A DNA stretch of 64,000 nucleotides from Amoebidium appalachense (taxonomy: Eukaryota; Ichthyosporea). The position numbers were made by a program, and so were the translations under genes. The notes under the pieces were generated by a model. It was not told where the DNA came from. It made no database searches and saw only the letters and a program-made list of their open reading frames with translations. Of the stretch, positions 1 to 43,776 are shown piece by piece. Within the stretch, counting starts at the first letter, position 1; the number at the start of each line of letters is the position of its first letter. Location of the stretch: NCBI GenBank assembly GCA_963693365.1, contig CAVNZM010000001.1, positions 372,001 through 436,000 of the forward strand, read 5' to 3'.

Positions 1-1074
1 ATGCTAGGCGCCATGGGTGTTTTCCGTGTGTGCTGGGCTATGGCTACGTTCTTCTTCACTATGGCGGTCCTTATGTTGGGTGTGCGAACGGGCCACGACT
101 GTCGCCGTGGCCTACAGAATGGGTGGTGGGCGATAAAAGTCATGCTGATAACGGCACTTATGGTGGCGGCCTTCTTCATCCCAAACGACTTCTTTTACGG
201 TTGGGGAATTTTTGGAATGATAGGTGCAGCAGTGTTCATTCTCATCCAGCTGATTTTGATCATCGACTTTGCGTTTTCCTGGTCCGAGGCGTGGGTCGGA
301 AACTGGGAGGAGAGTGACCATTCCGGGTGGTTTATTGCGCTCCTTTGCTCCTCTTTTGGTATGCTTGCTGGTGCGCTTACCCTCACAGTGATTATGTACG
401 TCTATTACATCGGTCATGGGGAGTGCTCGCTCAACGTATTCTTTGTCACCTTCAACCTCATCCTGTGCGTTCTGGTGGGCCTTTTGGCCGTTTCAAGCCC
501 CGTGCAAGAAACCAACGAGCGTTCAGGCCTTCTTCAAGCGTCGTGCGTTATTCTCTACGCCACCTACCTAGTATTTAGTGCCGTGTCAAACGGAAAAGAA
601 GAGCACTGCCTACCGGACGGTGAACACGTAGGCGACAACACCCCTGCCCAAAAGTTCAGCGCAATCTTTGGTGCACTTCTTACACTTGTGTCTATTGCAT
701 ATGCCTCGGTAACTTCGTCTACAGACTCTTCCGCTCGGTCCCTTGGGTTGAAGGCGGATGACGAGCCCCTTTTGGAAACGGGCGGCACGGGTGCATCAGC
801 GGGCGGGTCAAGTGAGGATGATGATGAGAGTGAAGGTGTGCACTACAGCTGGTCGTTTTTCCACCTTACGTTTGCTCTTGCCTCTCTTTATGTCATGATG
901 CTACTGACAAACTGGGGCACGATCAGTAGCAACACAGAGAAGGCGGATAGTATGGAGATAGGTCATGGTACGGCAGCGGTGTGGGTCAAGGTGGTGTCTT
1001 CGTGGGTCACTTTGTTGTTGTATGCGTGGGTGACAGTTGCTCCACTGGTGTTGCCCGATAGGGATTGGTCGTAG
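1..1074 (+). CDS. SERINC-family multi-pass membrane protein, C-terminal part (5' end outside window)
   Basis: The open frame runs from the first base to TAG at 1072-1074 and encodes 357 residues with about nine hydrophobic segments. The signature matches the serine incorporator (TDE1/TMS1) family: RVCWAMATFFF near the start, then GVRTGHDCR, QNGWW.IK, AAFFIPNDFFYGWG, and the family-typical end APLVLPDRDWS. Family members are about 450-470 residues and place the RVC.A..FFF segment roughly 80-100 residues in, so the N-terminal helices must lie upstream of the window and the ATG at base 1 is not the true start. An acidic, Ser/Gly-rich loop (about residues 254-278, SSEDDDESEG) precedes the last two helices. 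SERINC proteins are lipid-scramblase-like proteins of plasma and internal membranes; older work linked them to serine incorporation into lipids. No intron interrupts this exon. It converges on the IDE gene 0.85 kb downstream. Confidence 0.93.
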   Translation: MLGAMGVFRVCWAMATFFFTMAVLMLGVRTGHDCRRGLQNGWWAIKVMLITALMVAAFFIPNDFFYGWGIFGMIGAAVFILIQLILIIDFAFSWSEAWVGNWEESDHSGWFIALLCSSFGMLAGALTLTVIMYVYYIGHGECSLNVFFVTFNLILCVLVGLLAVSSPVQETNERSGLLQASCVILYATYLVFSAVSNGKEEHCLPDGEHVGDNTPAQKFSAIFGALLTLVSIAYASVTSSTDSSARSLGLKADDEPLLETGGTGASAGGSSEDDDESEGVHYSWSFFHLTFALASLYVMMLLTNWGTISSNTEKADSMEIGHGTAAVWVKVVSSWVTLLLYAWVTVAPLVLPDRDWS

Positions 1075-1925
1075 GGATTAGGAAAAGTCTGAGAAGTTTA
1101 GGTCCAAGCAGTACATGTGGTATGCGTAGTGGTTAGTTGGTGTATCTGCGCTATTTAGGCTTCTTACACCCCGGTCACTCAGTGTGAATGACCATAACGT
1201 TATGTCTCCGTACAATCTACCGTTGTGCAGGTGTAGTACTTTGGATTGGCTATTGTAATAGGAATGGAAATTGATCATGAAGGCTACCAACCTTACTTAA
1301 ATCTGTTTTTTCTCCACAATTTTGGGGTTTTCGTTCCATACGTATTCATAAGTGTAACTCAAGTTGGTCATCTCGAGAACATATTCCTTTGCCAAATACG
1401 GAAAACACCCACGCCCTGAGCACAGACGATAGCCAGCCGGTTCACTCATGAGCAACACATTGTGTAAAGTTGCATACACACACACACAGTACATGTGATT
1501 GCTCAAGCCTGTACACCACATATATGTACTGTATACACACATGAGCAACTAAACCTGAATGCGCACTTAGGCAGACCACAATCAAATCCATCAGTACTTC
1601 TGATATTGGCCTTTGCCGTGAGAACAAGCACACTGGCTTTTTCTCGAGGGAAGGAGGAGCTATCTGACAATTAATTGAATGCTTCTACTGTATGTGGCCC
1701 CTCCGCACTCCGCACACAACAGGGCGACATTGAAAAATGGCATCGCCCTTAAGAAAGGATCACACACAGCTGCAACGTCAGCATACACTAAAACCTACCC
1801 ATCACATGCATATCCCATGCAAATATAAATACGTCTTTGCTGGTTACATACATACGTTCCCACCATTGTAAAATCTCTTGTACATACACAAGTGGCACAT
1901 GCTTGCATCACATAGGTGTCATATC
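1075..1925. other. Intergenic spacer between convergent SERINC and IDE genes
   Basis: This 851-bp stretch holds the 3' ends of two convergent genes. I see no AATAAA on either strand and no ORF that looks protein-coding. It contains a short (CA)n near 1477-1487 but none of the long G/C homopolymers that fill the IDE introns. Confidence 0.7.
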
Positions 1926-33721
<31,796 letters not shown>

Positions 33722-33845
33722 TTCAGTTTGTGGCCGAGAAACCTCCAAGAAAAAACATAATTAGCTAATTTTGCTTGTTTCAGGCCTTTAAAGTTTTTGT
33801 ACCTACCATTAAGGTGCTAGTTCCTAACATATCATACCCCCTCTC

Positions 33846-33883
<38 letters not shown>

Positions 33884-34640
33884 TTCAAGTCTGTTCTGAT
33901 CGATTCCCCTCCATTCTTTCTTCTTTTTCCCCTTCCAAAATGGTTGCACTCTGTAACAAGCAAAACAAAACCCTTCATATGAAAAACTTCGCTAAAGCGC
34001 TATACCTGCTCGCCGTGTCGCCTTCAACGGTAACCCGTTCCACCCGGTAAATTTCTTCCGTTATGATATATAAACAGGCGCCTGCAACTGACCGTGTGCT
34101 TGCAAACGTACTGCACCGGGTTGTATAGACCTTTGCGGATTTTGACGTCACAGCGGCGATCGGATTTGAAAGGGGACAAGGCTGTCGCAGCAAATACTAC
34201 TGTAGTACTGGAAAACACTACTAAACACAGCAACGGGCATAGTTACAAAGCTAAAAGATAGCAAAAAAATACATAAGAAAACATGCGGTCATGTTTGGCA
34301 CACATTTTTCTAGAATCAGTGCGAAGATCACGGGCGGTTGTGCAGCGGGGCGCTGTGTAGCCCAGCCGAGGCAAATGACTACCAGAACCACTTGGTTAGC
34401 CGAAGTGACTGCAGCGAACTCAACGGATGGGAGTTACTGTAGAGTGTGCGCCTCGACACGCACACCACACTCCACCCGCGCACTGCACATGCACTGCGCA
34501 CGGGTCACAGGATGCGGAGGGCTAGTAAACGATACTTATACCAGTCCGCACAGACTAACTAGAGCTCAGTGCACTTTGCCACTTTGCATCCCTCGACACC
34601 GTACAAAACACTCCCCCCGCCCCCTTCCCGCCACACGGAA
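33722..34640. other. Upstream region of IDE, low repeat content
   Basis: It contains a C run at 33848-33883 and otherwise unique sequence. A TGACGTCA palindrome (34143-34150) lies 422 bp upstream of the IDE ATG and could be a bZIP site, but there is no independent support. No confident TATA box for IDE. Confidence 0.5.
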
Positions 34641-34647
34641 ACGTACA

Positions 34648-34725
<78 letters not shown>

Positions 34726-34932
34726 TACATGTGGTGCCGCCCACACACCGCACTTGGAAGGGGGCTACACACACACACACACAGACACACACACACCAAA
34801 AAAAAAAAAAAAAAAACACGCACACGCACACACACACACATACACACACACACACACACACCGTGGCACTTCACACACCGCACTTGGAAGGAGGTTACAC
34901 GCACACGCCCACACACACACACACAGTCTCTT
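34648..34932. repeat. CA-rich microsatellite cluster
   Basis: Three CA blocks (34648-34723, 34767-34796, 34817-34861) and A18, separated by two copies of an element containing CACACCGCACTTGGAAGG (34743 and 34875). Confidence 0.93.
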
Positions 34933-35289
34933 TCTCTCTCTCTCACAGAGGGGGGTTTATCTCGGGATGATTTTAACACGGAAAGCCTTTCACACCATTC
35001 CTCTCCCTGTCTCCTCTCCCCACCCTACACCGTGACTGACACCACGTCAGCATCCACACTGAATCTCTGCCTGTTACTCTCTCCCTTCCTAGAAACACAC
35101 ACTGTCCACCACCTGCCAGACTGAATGGGCGCCGCCCGCCGCCCGCCTCTTCTGTCTGTCGCATTCTCGGTCCCTCCCTCCCAATCCTACACACACACTG
35201 CCACCTCCACACAGCACACACACAACAGACGCCTCCACCGCCCCCTTCCCATCTTCACGAGAAATCTGTCTTTCTTCCTCTCTCCCTTT

Positions 35290-35351
35290 TTAACTTTCTC
35301 TTCTCTCTCTCTCTCTCTCCCTCCCTCCCTCCCTCCCCCCCCCCCCCCCCC

Positions 35352-35420
<69 letters not shown>

Positions 35421-35522
35421 TGCCCCCCGGCCCCCTTTTTCTGTCTCTCTCCGAGCCCCCCCCCCCCCCCCCCCCCCCCCGGCTCCCTTTCCCCTCTCCC
35501 TCTCCCTCCCTCCCTCCCTCCC

Positions 35523-35575
<53 letters not shown>

Positions 35576-35832
35576 CTCTCACATCTCGAGAACTCTCTCT
35601 GTCCCCTCACCCCCCCTCCCCCCTTTTCTGTTTCTCTCCGAGCCCCCCCCCCCCCCCCCCCCCACCCGCCCGGCTCCCTTTCCCCCTCTCCCTCTCCCTT
35701 CCTTCCTCCCCTGTCTCTCTCTCTCTCTCTCGCCCCCTCCCCCTCTCATCTCTCTCTCTCCCCACACGCTGGCTAGCAACTTGTGGCTCCCCCCCCTAGA
35801 TCTCCCCCTTTTGTCTCCTCTTTGGCTATATC

Positions 35833-35863
<31 letters not shown>

Positions 35864-36025
35864 CCCCCCCCCCCCTCTCTCTCTCTCTCTCTCCTCCCCC
35901 CCCCCCCTCTCTCTCTCTCTCTCCCCCCCCCCCCCCCCCCCCCGTCTTTGGGGTCTATAAATCTCCCCACTCCATCCCTGCCCTCTCCCCCCACCCCCCC
36001 TCCCCCCCTTTCCCCCCCTTCTTTT
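35290..36025. repeat. Polypyrimidine region (CT)n/Cn with a tandem duplication of about 187 bp
   Basis: Almost pure C/T on the + strand for over 700 nt. CTCTCCGAGCCCC followed by a C run and GGCTCCCTTTCCCC occurs at about 35448 and 35635, so a block of about 187 bp is duplicated. Confidence 0.92.
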
Positions 36026-36797
36026 TGAGCTCCGGGTTCTCTTTGTTCTCACCCGATCAAAAGCAACAGTGGGTATAAGAACCAGCTGCGGCTGAGAGAT
36101 GCAGTAAAATAAGCTGTTTAAGAATGCTGCCTCTCAAGACTTTCAGGCTGTACACTCATATCGTACCCTCGGACTCGAGTCCCCGGAGTTCCATTGCGAT
36201 GACTTCATCCCCTTCCCCCCCCCTCACCCACCCACCCACCCACCGACACACACACACAAAAGAAATAACTTTTGATCCAACCGTGCTAGATGCGAGTGTA
36301 CAATCTGTTTCAAGTGCAGCTGCCCCCTTTACGAATCATTTGTGCATCCATTGTGTATATCCAACCCTACCTATGCCGTGTCGCTTCACAATGTGCAATG
36401 CCATGCTGTTTGTGCTTGCTGTTATCCTTCACATACAGACCATGTTTCTTTTTTCCCCGAAGTTTTCTATCTGCAAAGGGCATCTGGCGTAGCCAACCCA
36501 TATCAACTATAACTACCCGGTTTGAAGGTGCTCGCTCTTGTTAGATGGCCTTGTCTGATGGACCATTCAAAGCGGGCAGCAAGCCGTCTATCCCCATTAT
36601 TGAAAACAGAAAAAACAAGAAACCTGCACACATCGTCAAAATTATGTAGCTATGAAAGTCAGCTTCTGTCATCTGATGTTATAAGATAGTGATGGCTGAT
36701 GCTACGACAATCATCCATGACGGGCGAAACCCTTGGGCGCACATGCTTGGTTCGTCGTATTACCCCCTAGGGCTGGGCCTATTTACTATCCCCAGGG
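36026..36797. other. Unique intergenic sequence, no gene recognised
   Basis: Mixed-composition DNA with a 122-codon open frame (36124-36492) that has no recognisable domain and includes a THRHTHT stretch from simple repeats; not accepted as a gene. Confidence 0.5.
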
Positions 36798-36807
36798 GGG
36801 AGAGAGA

Positions 36808-36853
<46 letters not shown>

Positions 36854-36942
36854 GAGGGGGGGGGGGGGGGGAGGGGGAGGGGGAGGGTGTACAGAGGGAG
36901 AGGGAGGGGGCCGGAGAGAGGGGGGGGGGGGGGAGGGGGGGG

Positions 36943-36997
<55 letters not shown>

Positions 36998-37019
36998 CCG
37001 GCATCGGAGGGCCGTGAGA

Positions 37020-37069
<50 letters not shown>

Positions 37070-37100
37070 AAGATTGAAGTCTCGAGAGAGAGAGACTCTT

Positions 37101-37182
<82 letters not shown>
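36798..37182. repeat. Polypurine (GA)n/Gn tract
   Basis: About 385 nt of almost pure purine with GA arrays at 36800-36850, 36947-36993, 37025-37060 and 37103-37181. It is complementary to the pyrimidine tract about 0.8 kb to its left. Confidence 0.95.
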
Positions 37183-37183
<1 letters not shown>

Positions 37184-38400
37184 TTTATCATACATTTTCC
37201 GGTACTAGTGGGGTAGGCCATTTATTGTGTCGGCGCCGATTGGCGTTTCCATATGCCCGTGCATGCGCGCAAGGATATATACCCACCATTTAGCACATGC
37301 ACGCAAGAGTAGAAGTTACCAAAACACTCAGGGAAATGTATCAGTATAACATAATAATGATAATATTCGCAGCTTGTTACATTGTGTACGTAAGGCACAT
37401 GGTTCACACAGTGCGCCGGTCAGTCCGGGTGAGCGCTGTAGCAGTAGCAGTACCGTAGTGCTGTGGGGCCAGCATCCCTCTTCTAAGTGAACCAATAATC
37501 AGCACGTCCCTTCCCCCTCTTCTCGTTCATTAGTGCACCTAAACTTATTAACGAATAGGAGGCCGTAGACCACAAACACAGAAAAAAACAGCAGTAAATG
37601 AGCATGACATAGAGCCAACAAACTATATACAAGTCAGCACATGAAATAACAGTTCGAGAACACGGCCACCTGTTGATAATGCACGATTGATCGGATAGAA
37701 GCGTCTGATCAAACCGAATGCGAATTTTTTTTTACTGGCTTCCGGAAATACAGGCGTCAGTATATACTGTAGACGTGGAGCGCGGAAACTGTTTTTTATT
37801 AGATTTCACTCAGACGAATTTCTTTTTATTGGAGACATTTCGAGCGGGGTAAAAGACCGCTGATGTTTCTTCGGCAAGTTATTCAAACCCTAACGTTCAG
37901 TCGCTTAGCCAATCAAGCACGCGTACCAGCTGCTGCTTTTCGGCGCCGCCAGTTCTGTTCATGCCCGGCCTAGCCCGGCCTGCGAAAAACTCGTGAAGGC
38001 GCGCGCGTACGTACGGGCGCCTTGTTATTATCGAGTCTGCCTATAGCTAAAGTCAGAGCTTCAGAAAACAGCAGCTGGGAGCGTAGTTAATTTTTCGCTT
38101 CTCGTGCCCTTTTATGTTTTTATATTTTGCTTTAGCAATGTAGCGTCAGAATCTGAGTGGCCAGCCAGGTGGCAAGCTGCTCATCAAATGTGTAACGATT
38201 TGCCCGTCTGATGCTCAAAACACCTGAGTCAGTTCTTGCAAGCTCCATAACACACAATAAAGTAGATTCACGACTCCCGCAGTGCAAAACATATAATAAT
38301 TGCGGGTTTAGAGGATATATGCATCCCGTTTTTACGTTTTCCCGTAATCATCTGTTACAAGTTCATGATCATCGCCGGGCTGAAGTGTGCAGTGAAACAC
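37183..38400. other. Unique intergenic DNA, nothing recognised
   Basis: Mixed composition, no long ORF, no tRNA or transposon ends seen. A GC-rich block with CCTAGCCCGGCCTG is at about 37970. Confidence 0.5.
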
Positions 38401-38699
38401 TGTGATATGGTGCATGTGCGTTTGTGTGCATGCTTTATCTAGACTAGGAACCCACGTGACGGGGCACCTACCCTTGTCTGTGTGTTTTGGTGTTGTGGTG
38501 CAAAAAAAATTCACGTTGCATGTGCACGCGTGCATCCATGTGTCGGTGTGCGTGATTTTGTTTGTGTGTGCACGTGTATTTGTGTGTGCCCGACTGTACG
38601 GTGTTTGTGTATGTCTTTTGGTGATTCAACGCGCTTGTGTATATGTGTGCGCATTTTTGTGGCCGTAGGTAGGTGCTTGGGTCAGCACGCATGTGCACA

Positions 38700-38744
<45 letters not shown>

Positions 38745-39259
38745 AACAACAACACACACACACACAGACACTGCCCACACACACAGGGCTGGCACACACG
38801 TACCCGTGTACACACATACACATACATGCGCACGCACTCACCATGGTCCGCCACACGTGCACACACACAAGCACAAAAACATATTCTATATGCACACACG
38901 GCCTTGCCGTTCTGTGAATAGAGAGAGCACAACACAGACACCTAAGTTACCACACACAAACACCTGGCAAGCACACACACACACACACACCCACACACCC
39001 ACATACACACATACACACACACACACACACACACAAGCACACACACACACACACACACAGTGTGTGTACACGCACACACACACGTGCCCTCGCACGCGCA
39101 CATGCCACATACACTTGAACACACCGGACACAAAAAACGGCTCGTACATACACACAGTGGGGTCAAAGGTGGCAGCGGAACTAGGAGGGGGCGGAGGGAG
39201 GGCGCTGGGAGGTGGAGGGGGGGCGGGGGGGATAGGGGAAAAGGCGGGATAAGGGGGGG

Positions 39260-39293
<34 letters not shown>

Positions 39294-39410
39294 GAGGGGG
39301 GGGGGGGGGGGGAGCGGGGAGGAAGGGAAGGGGCATCCACCTGCTAAGTGTCAATGCGCGTGTGCAGACATGCACATGGGCACACACACACATACACACA
39401 CCCAGCCACC

Positions 39411-39441
<31 letters not shown>

Positions 39442-39621
39442 GCGCACCAGCGCGCATACACACTTCCTACACACATACAGGCCTGGTAGGCACGTACAGA
39501 TGTACACTCGCCGTCAATACCACACGTGCGCGCATACTAGCAGAACACATGCACACACGGTGTTGCCACTTTGTGGTCGGAGACAGAACAACACACACCA
39601 GCCACCACACTCAAACACGTG

Positions 39622-39663
<42 letters not shown>

Positions 39664-39685
39664 CAACACACACACACACCCACAG

Positions 39686-39717
<32 letters not shown>

Positions 39718-40180
39718 GCAAAGTGTATACACATGCACACATGCGCTCACGCACACATGCCACATACAAAAGCACCGGGGGGAAGTGGGGGGGGGGTGGG
39801 GGGTAGTAAAGAGGGGATCACACATGCTACTGCACTTTCGTGACCAATCTTTTTGTAGAGTTACACGAGCTGCATGCGCAACATATCAAGGACGGACACA
39901 TACACACAATACCAGCTGCGGCGCGCACGGTGACGCACACACCATCACATACACAGTACACACGCACACACATCACATGGCATACACATACACACAAACC
40001 GTGACAATCACTACTAACACAAACACACACACACGTCTGCATGCACACACACACACGTCCATACACACACCATCCACAAGCAAAGACCAGATGGCACGCA
40101 CACTGCTACTATACAAATGTAATCCACTGACAGAAACAAAACTCAAACTGGCACACACACACACACACACACACACACTG
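38401..40180. repeat. CA/TG-rich low-complexity block
   Basis: Mostly CA dinucleotide arrays (38699-38740, 38970-39060, 39411-39445, 39625-39715, 40152-40178) with a poly(G) at 39251-39310. ORFs here are Thr/His or Cys/Val repeats and not genes. Confidence 0.92.
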
Positions 40181-40273
40181 ACGCACACCTACACTATGGT
40201 ACACAAATGTGGCCCAAACTCGACTTAATGCAGTTGCACACACCGTGACACTACAATTGGGGGCGCGGCACCC

Positions 40274-40310
40274 CGTGAATGGTGACGTCACAAGTGACGT
40301 CACATTCACG
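40274..40310. repeat. Palindrome with two TGACGTCA sites
   Basis: CGTGAAT-GGTGACGTCAC and GTGACGTCA-CATTCACG flank an AA centre: near-perfect 18-nt arms holding two CRE-type octamers 12 bp apart. Confidence 0.9.
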
Positions 40311-40577
40311 CGGTCCCGCAGCCCCCAAAATATGGGATATGTGGATATGGGGGTTTACGCTGTTCACTCGAGGCAAAGAGAACCAGTCTCAGGTATGGGG
40401 GGGGGGGGGTTTGCTCGGAATATCCCCTCAGCGGTATATCATGATCACGTACATTGATGTCGGGTGATGACTATATATCAGGGTTTACTTTCTCTACGAG
40501 ACACCATAAAGACTACAAGGAGAAATCAATTAGTTGGGGTTCCCCGTTTTTTTATTTTTTATTTTTTTTTTTTTTTT

Positions 40578-40625
<48 letters not shown>

Positions 40626-40657
40626 GGGCTCGCCTCGGGACACTCGGTATCAGCTGG

Positions 40658-40710
<53 letters not shown>

Positions 40711-40812
40711 TGTGTGTGTGTGCGCGTGCGCTATAATTTTGTAGTGATGTGTTTCTCAAGCCAATCAATACATCTAATAAACAGGTCGTAGTTACGCGTG
40801 TTTAGTATAAAA

Positions 40813-41664
40813 TCAAGGATGCCATGTGTAATATACAGGTAGGCTATCTTTCTGGGTGTCTGTTGTGAATGTGACGTGTGTGTGTTGCGGTATTATGTGG
40901 TCTATCAAACTACATTTGGCGATACATGACCGGTTAAACTGGTGTGTGTGTGTGTTGTTTGGGCATGCAAATGATGCCACCTTAAACTTATTAGATCTCC
41001 ACTGTATAGCACGTGTACAGTAAAAGCGTGGTAATTGATCAATAATACCATCAGTTAGAGAAAGACCAGTTCTACAGGAAGGTAATATGTATTTAGGTGT
41101 TATACATTTGCGAGTGCCATATTTGGCAATATGATTGAGGCGGTCAGTATATATAAAACGAGACATAAGGCTTAGTTTTTCAAGGTGTATGCTTTCATCG
41201 GGTCTAGTGTCGTGTGGTATCTTTTTCCATTTGTTATATTGCGTGATTATCTTGTGATTGTGTACATGTTTAATAAGTAAGTGGCAGTCCAAAGTCACAC
41301 ACACACTGTTGCGGGGTTTATTTGTATTTGTGCCCAGGGGAGAAGGGGAGAGAGAGGGGAGGAAAGAGGGGAGAGGTGAGGAGGGGACAGGTCGGATAGA
41401 GAAGAGAGGGTGGGAGGGCAAATACTTCTTTAAGCGGCTTATGTGCTTATTGAATTTCAGCGCGAGATAGGATACTCTAGCAGCTATTGGGACCAGACCA
41501 TATATCGAGAGCGTTACAATGCCCAGGTTTACAACAGTTGTAAGATAGAAAGGAGGCAACTTCTGCTTCAAGGAAATTTGCCAAGGGTTTAAGCGCTCTA
41601 GTTCTCTCTTTCTTGATCCAAGCGGCGAGAAGGGGTAAACCATATTCACATGCCGGGAAGACAA
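40813..41664 (-). pseudogene. LINE C C-terminal domain in shifted frame
   Basis: Contains LSIYGLVPIAARVSYLALKF and the following RT C-terminal region of LINE A, ending early relative to copy A because of a TAA near 40813. Function of this domain is not recognised. Confidence 0.8.
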
Positions 41665-42789
41665 AAGTGCGAATAAATGTAAGTCTAATAGAAGGATGGA
41701 GGGGTGTGTCTTTAAAAATATTAGCCGAGAAGAAAGCTAACCGCTTATGAGCCAACTCTACCCTCTTTTCGACCATAAGGGGAAACATAACACCAACAGA
41801 ATCAACCGGAACACCAAGATATTTGTATTCTGGGACTATAGGTACAGGTTTAGATAATAATGTAAATGTGTGTAAGTTGTTGGCTATATCAGGTACAAGA
41901 ACACCACAGTTGTCTATGTTAAGGATCATAAGGTTTGCCTTGCACCACTCTGACACTACATCGAACAATCTTTGCAGGCGTCTAGGGGTACGGGCAAGGA
42001 GGGACAGATCATCAGCATAGAGAAGTGCAGGCGGAAAGTTATTAATAGGGTCACCGTTTTCGGCGTAAATCTTGACAGCCAAATCATCTATAAATAGGTT
42101 AAACAAAAAGGGGCTAAGCAATGAACCCTGCAAGAGACCTCTAGTACGAGCAAAACCATATGAAAGATGCCCATTAACCACAGCTCTACCATAGGTTTGA
42201 GACAAGAGTGCTTCTAACAGAACACCAATGCAGTGTGGTACACCCCGTGCAGCAAGCTTTTCCCATAGGAGACCAGGGGAGACAGAATCGTAAGCAGTTT
42301 TCCAATCAATAAAGCCAACATATCGTGCACCAACTTGCATAGAATCGTGCAGTGCCATTATTTGAACATAACATGTATTGTTTTTACGAAAAGCGGATTG
42401 GCATGGGTGTATGTGAAGAATAGATTGAAACCTAGGGTGATGTGCAAATAACCTAAGTAAGCAAGCTTCAAAGAATCTACGAACAACCTGGGTTAGTGTA
42501 ATGGGGCGAAAGGATGATATGGGGCCCTCAGAGTCTTTCTTAACTATGGGGATCACTAAGGTATCTAACCAAGATGACGGGACATGTCCACATTTAACAC
42601 ACCAAGAAAAGAGAGAGCTTAACATGATAGTAAGATCAGGTTTAATAGCACGATCACTTTCCTTTTGTGGGTAGGAGGGAACAAGGATTTTAAGAAACCC
42701 AGCAGGGAGTCCATCAGGCCCACAAGACTTACTAGAGCTATAACTAGATATCACAGACCATATGGTATCAGGACTGAAAAAGGGGAGGA
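41477..42789 (-). pseudogene. LINE C reverse transcriptase (partial, frameshifted)
   Basis: An open frame of 425 codons (42754-41477) covers RT with FRPITL, DWKTAYDSV, QGSLLSPFLFNLFIDDL and LLYADDLSLL. One extra base near 41521 compared with LINE A shifts the frame and ends the ORF. The C-terminal domain continues in another frame at 41664-40813. The N-terminal endonuclease is missing. Confidence 0.92.
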
Positions 42790-43714
42790 TGTTGTAATAC
42801 GTAGTTTTTACATATGGTAAGATCTTCTCAGTTTGTGTTATGTTTCAGTTCATATGCTTAGTGTATATGCCACACTCCTATCATGTAAAGTGTAGCATCG
42901 ATCTCCGATATGCTTGTATACTTGTAATCGTGTTGTATCGGCTTTAATCGTGTGTTGTAATATCGATTAGAATATTTTTTTGTGTGTACACGGATCCACC
43001 CACTCAGGGAGAGACGTGTACATGTTCGTGTGTACATAAATATCTCTGGTTATAGTTATGCTATTACTATCTTGTTTGTTGATCTGTGCTCTCTTTTCCT
43101 TCCTCTTTCTCCTTCCTTATTTTCTTTTCTTTCTCTCCTTGTCTTCATGTGTATAATCGTATTTCTTTTCTACTAATATATGTTAGGTAGATTTGTGTTA
43201 CTTAATACGTGTTCATTGGACGGTAACACACTTAGGCTACACTTAGAATAGCATGTGTGTTTAGACTTCATTAATTCACTTTAGTTTTCATGTGTTGCCG
43301 GGCTTTAACCAATCATCAAGGTTAAGTGTGATATGTCTGAGTCTTTGCAGTATGTCATAGGTTAGAACTTCCTTGATGATGACACGAGTTGATCTTAACT
43401 AGTGTCTGTGTCCTATCGTGTACGTCTCCGCGTACCGGATCTCTCTGAAAGCAATTGGTTCTTAGTGATTGGTTTCTATTAGAGATGGATCTGATTTCCG
43501 ACCAGTCGGAAATCATGTATGGATTGGACTTAGAGGAATTTCAGGTATTTATTCGAAGATCAGAATAAATTCAGTTCAGTCGTGTCTAAACATTGATGTC
43601 TGTTGTGTACACTGCTCCGATCGTTCCGTGTTTTGTTGTTGTGTGTGTCTGTGGTGTTTTCACACTGCACCACTGTGTCTCTGCTTACATCCCAAATACT
43701 TATACAATTTAACA
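42790..43714 (+). repeat. Copia 1 5' LTR (925 bp)
   Basis: Begins TGTTGTAATACG and ends TTAACA; AATAAA near 43564. The U3 part differs strongly from Copia 2 while the last 170 bp are about 95% identical. A perfect hairpin with arms GATTTCCGAC/GTCGGAAATC lies at 43493-43514. Confidence 0.93.
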
Positions 43715-43776
43715 GGTTATGCAGCCCTTTTGCACGCTCCCTACACACATCTAGAACTAGCGATCGTTTTTCAATC

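Larger units (their letters stand above)
40350..42789 (-). mobile_element. LINE copy C, 5'-truncated, minus strand
   Basis: Matches LINE A from the RT N-terminal part to the shared 3' end. The 3' end is at 40350; on the coding strand there is (CA)n, GAGCCCCTTT, a poly(A) interrupted by two T (40555-40621), then the same 200-nt tail as copy A. The 5' break is directly at the Copia 1 LTR. No target duplication can be scored because that side is lost. Confidence 0.92.

Noticed and set aside
1-3. ATG at base 1 as the SERINC start codon
   Set aside because: The protein begins in the middle of the family alignment, so this Met is internal and the window cuts the gene.
33722-33761. IDE start at an upstream TTG giving a 9-residue longer N terminus
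   Set aside because: Not an ATG; the ATG at 33719-33721 fits the family start.
34066-34076. TATATAA as IDE promoter
   Set aside because: It is about 345 bp from the ATG and reads equally on both strands; no further support.
34291-35124. 277-codon + strand ORF upstream of IDE
   Set aside because: More than half is CA and CT repeat translation; no domain, no splice or codon signal.
36124-36492. 122-codon ORF in the intergenic region
   Set aside because: No recognisable family and an internal CA-repeat segment; could be chance in unique DNA.
40555-40621. Poly(T) taken as the 3' end of LINE C
   Set aside because: The same 200-nt sequence lies beyond it in LINE A, where the target duplication shows the element ends later.
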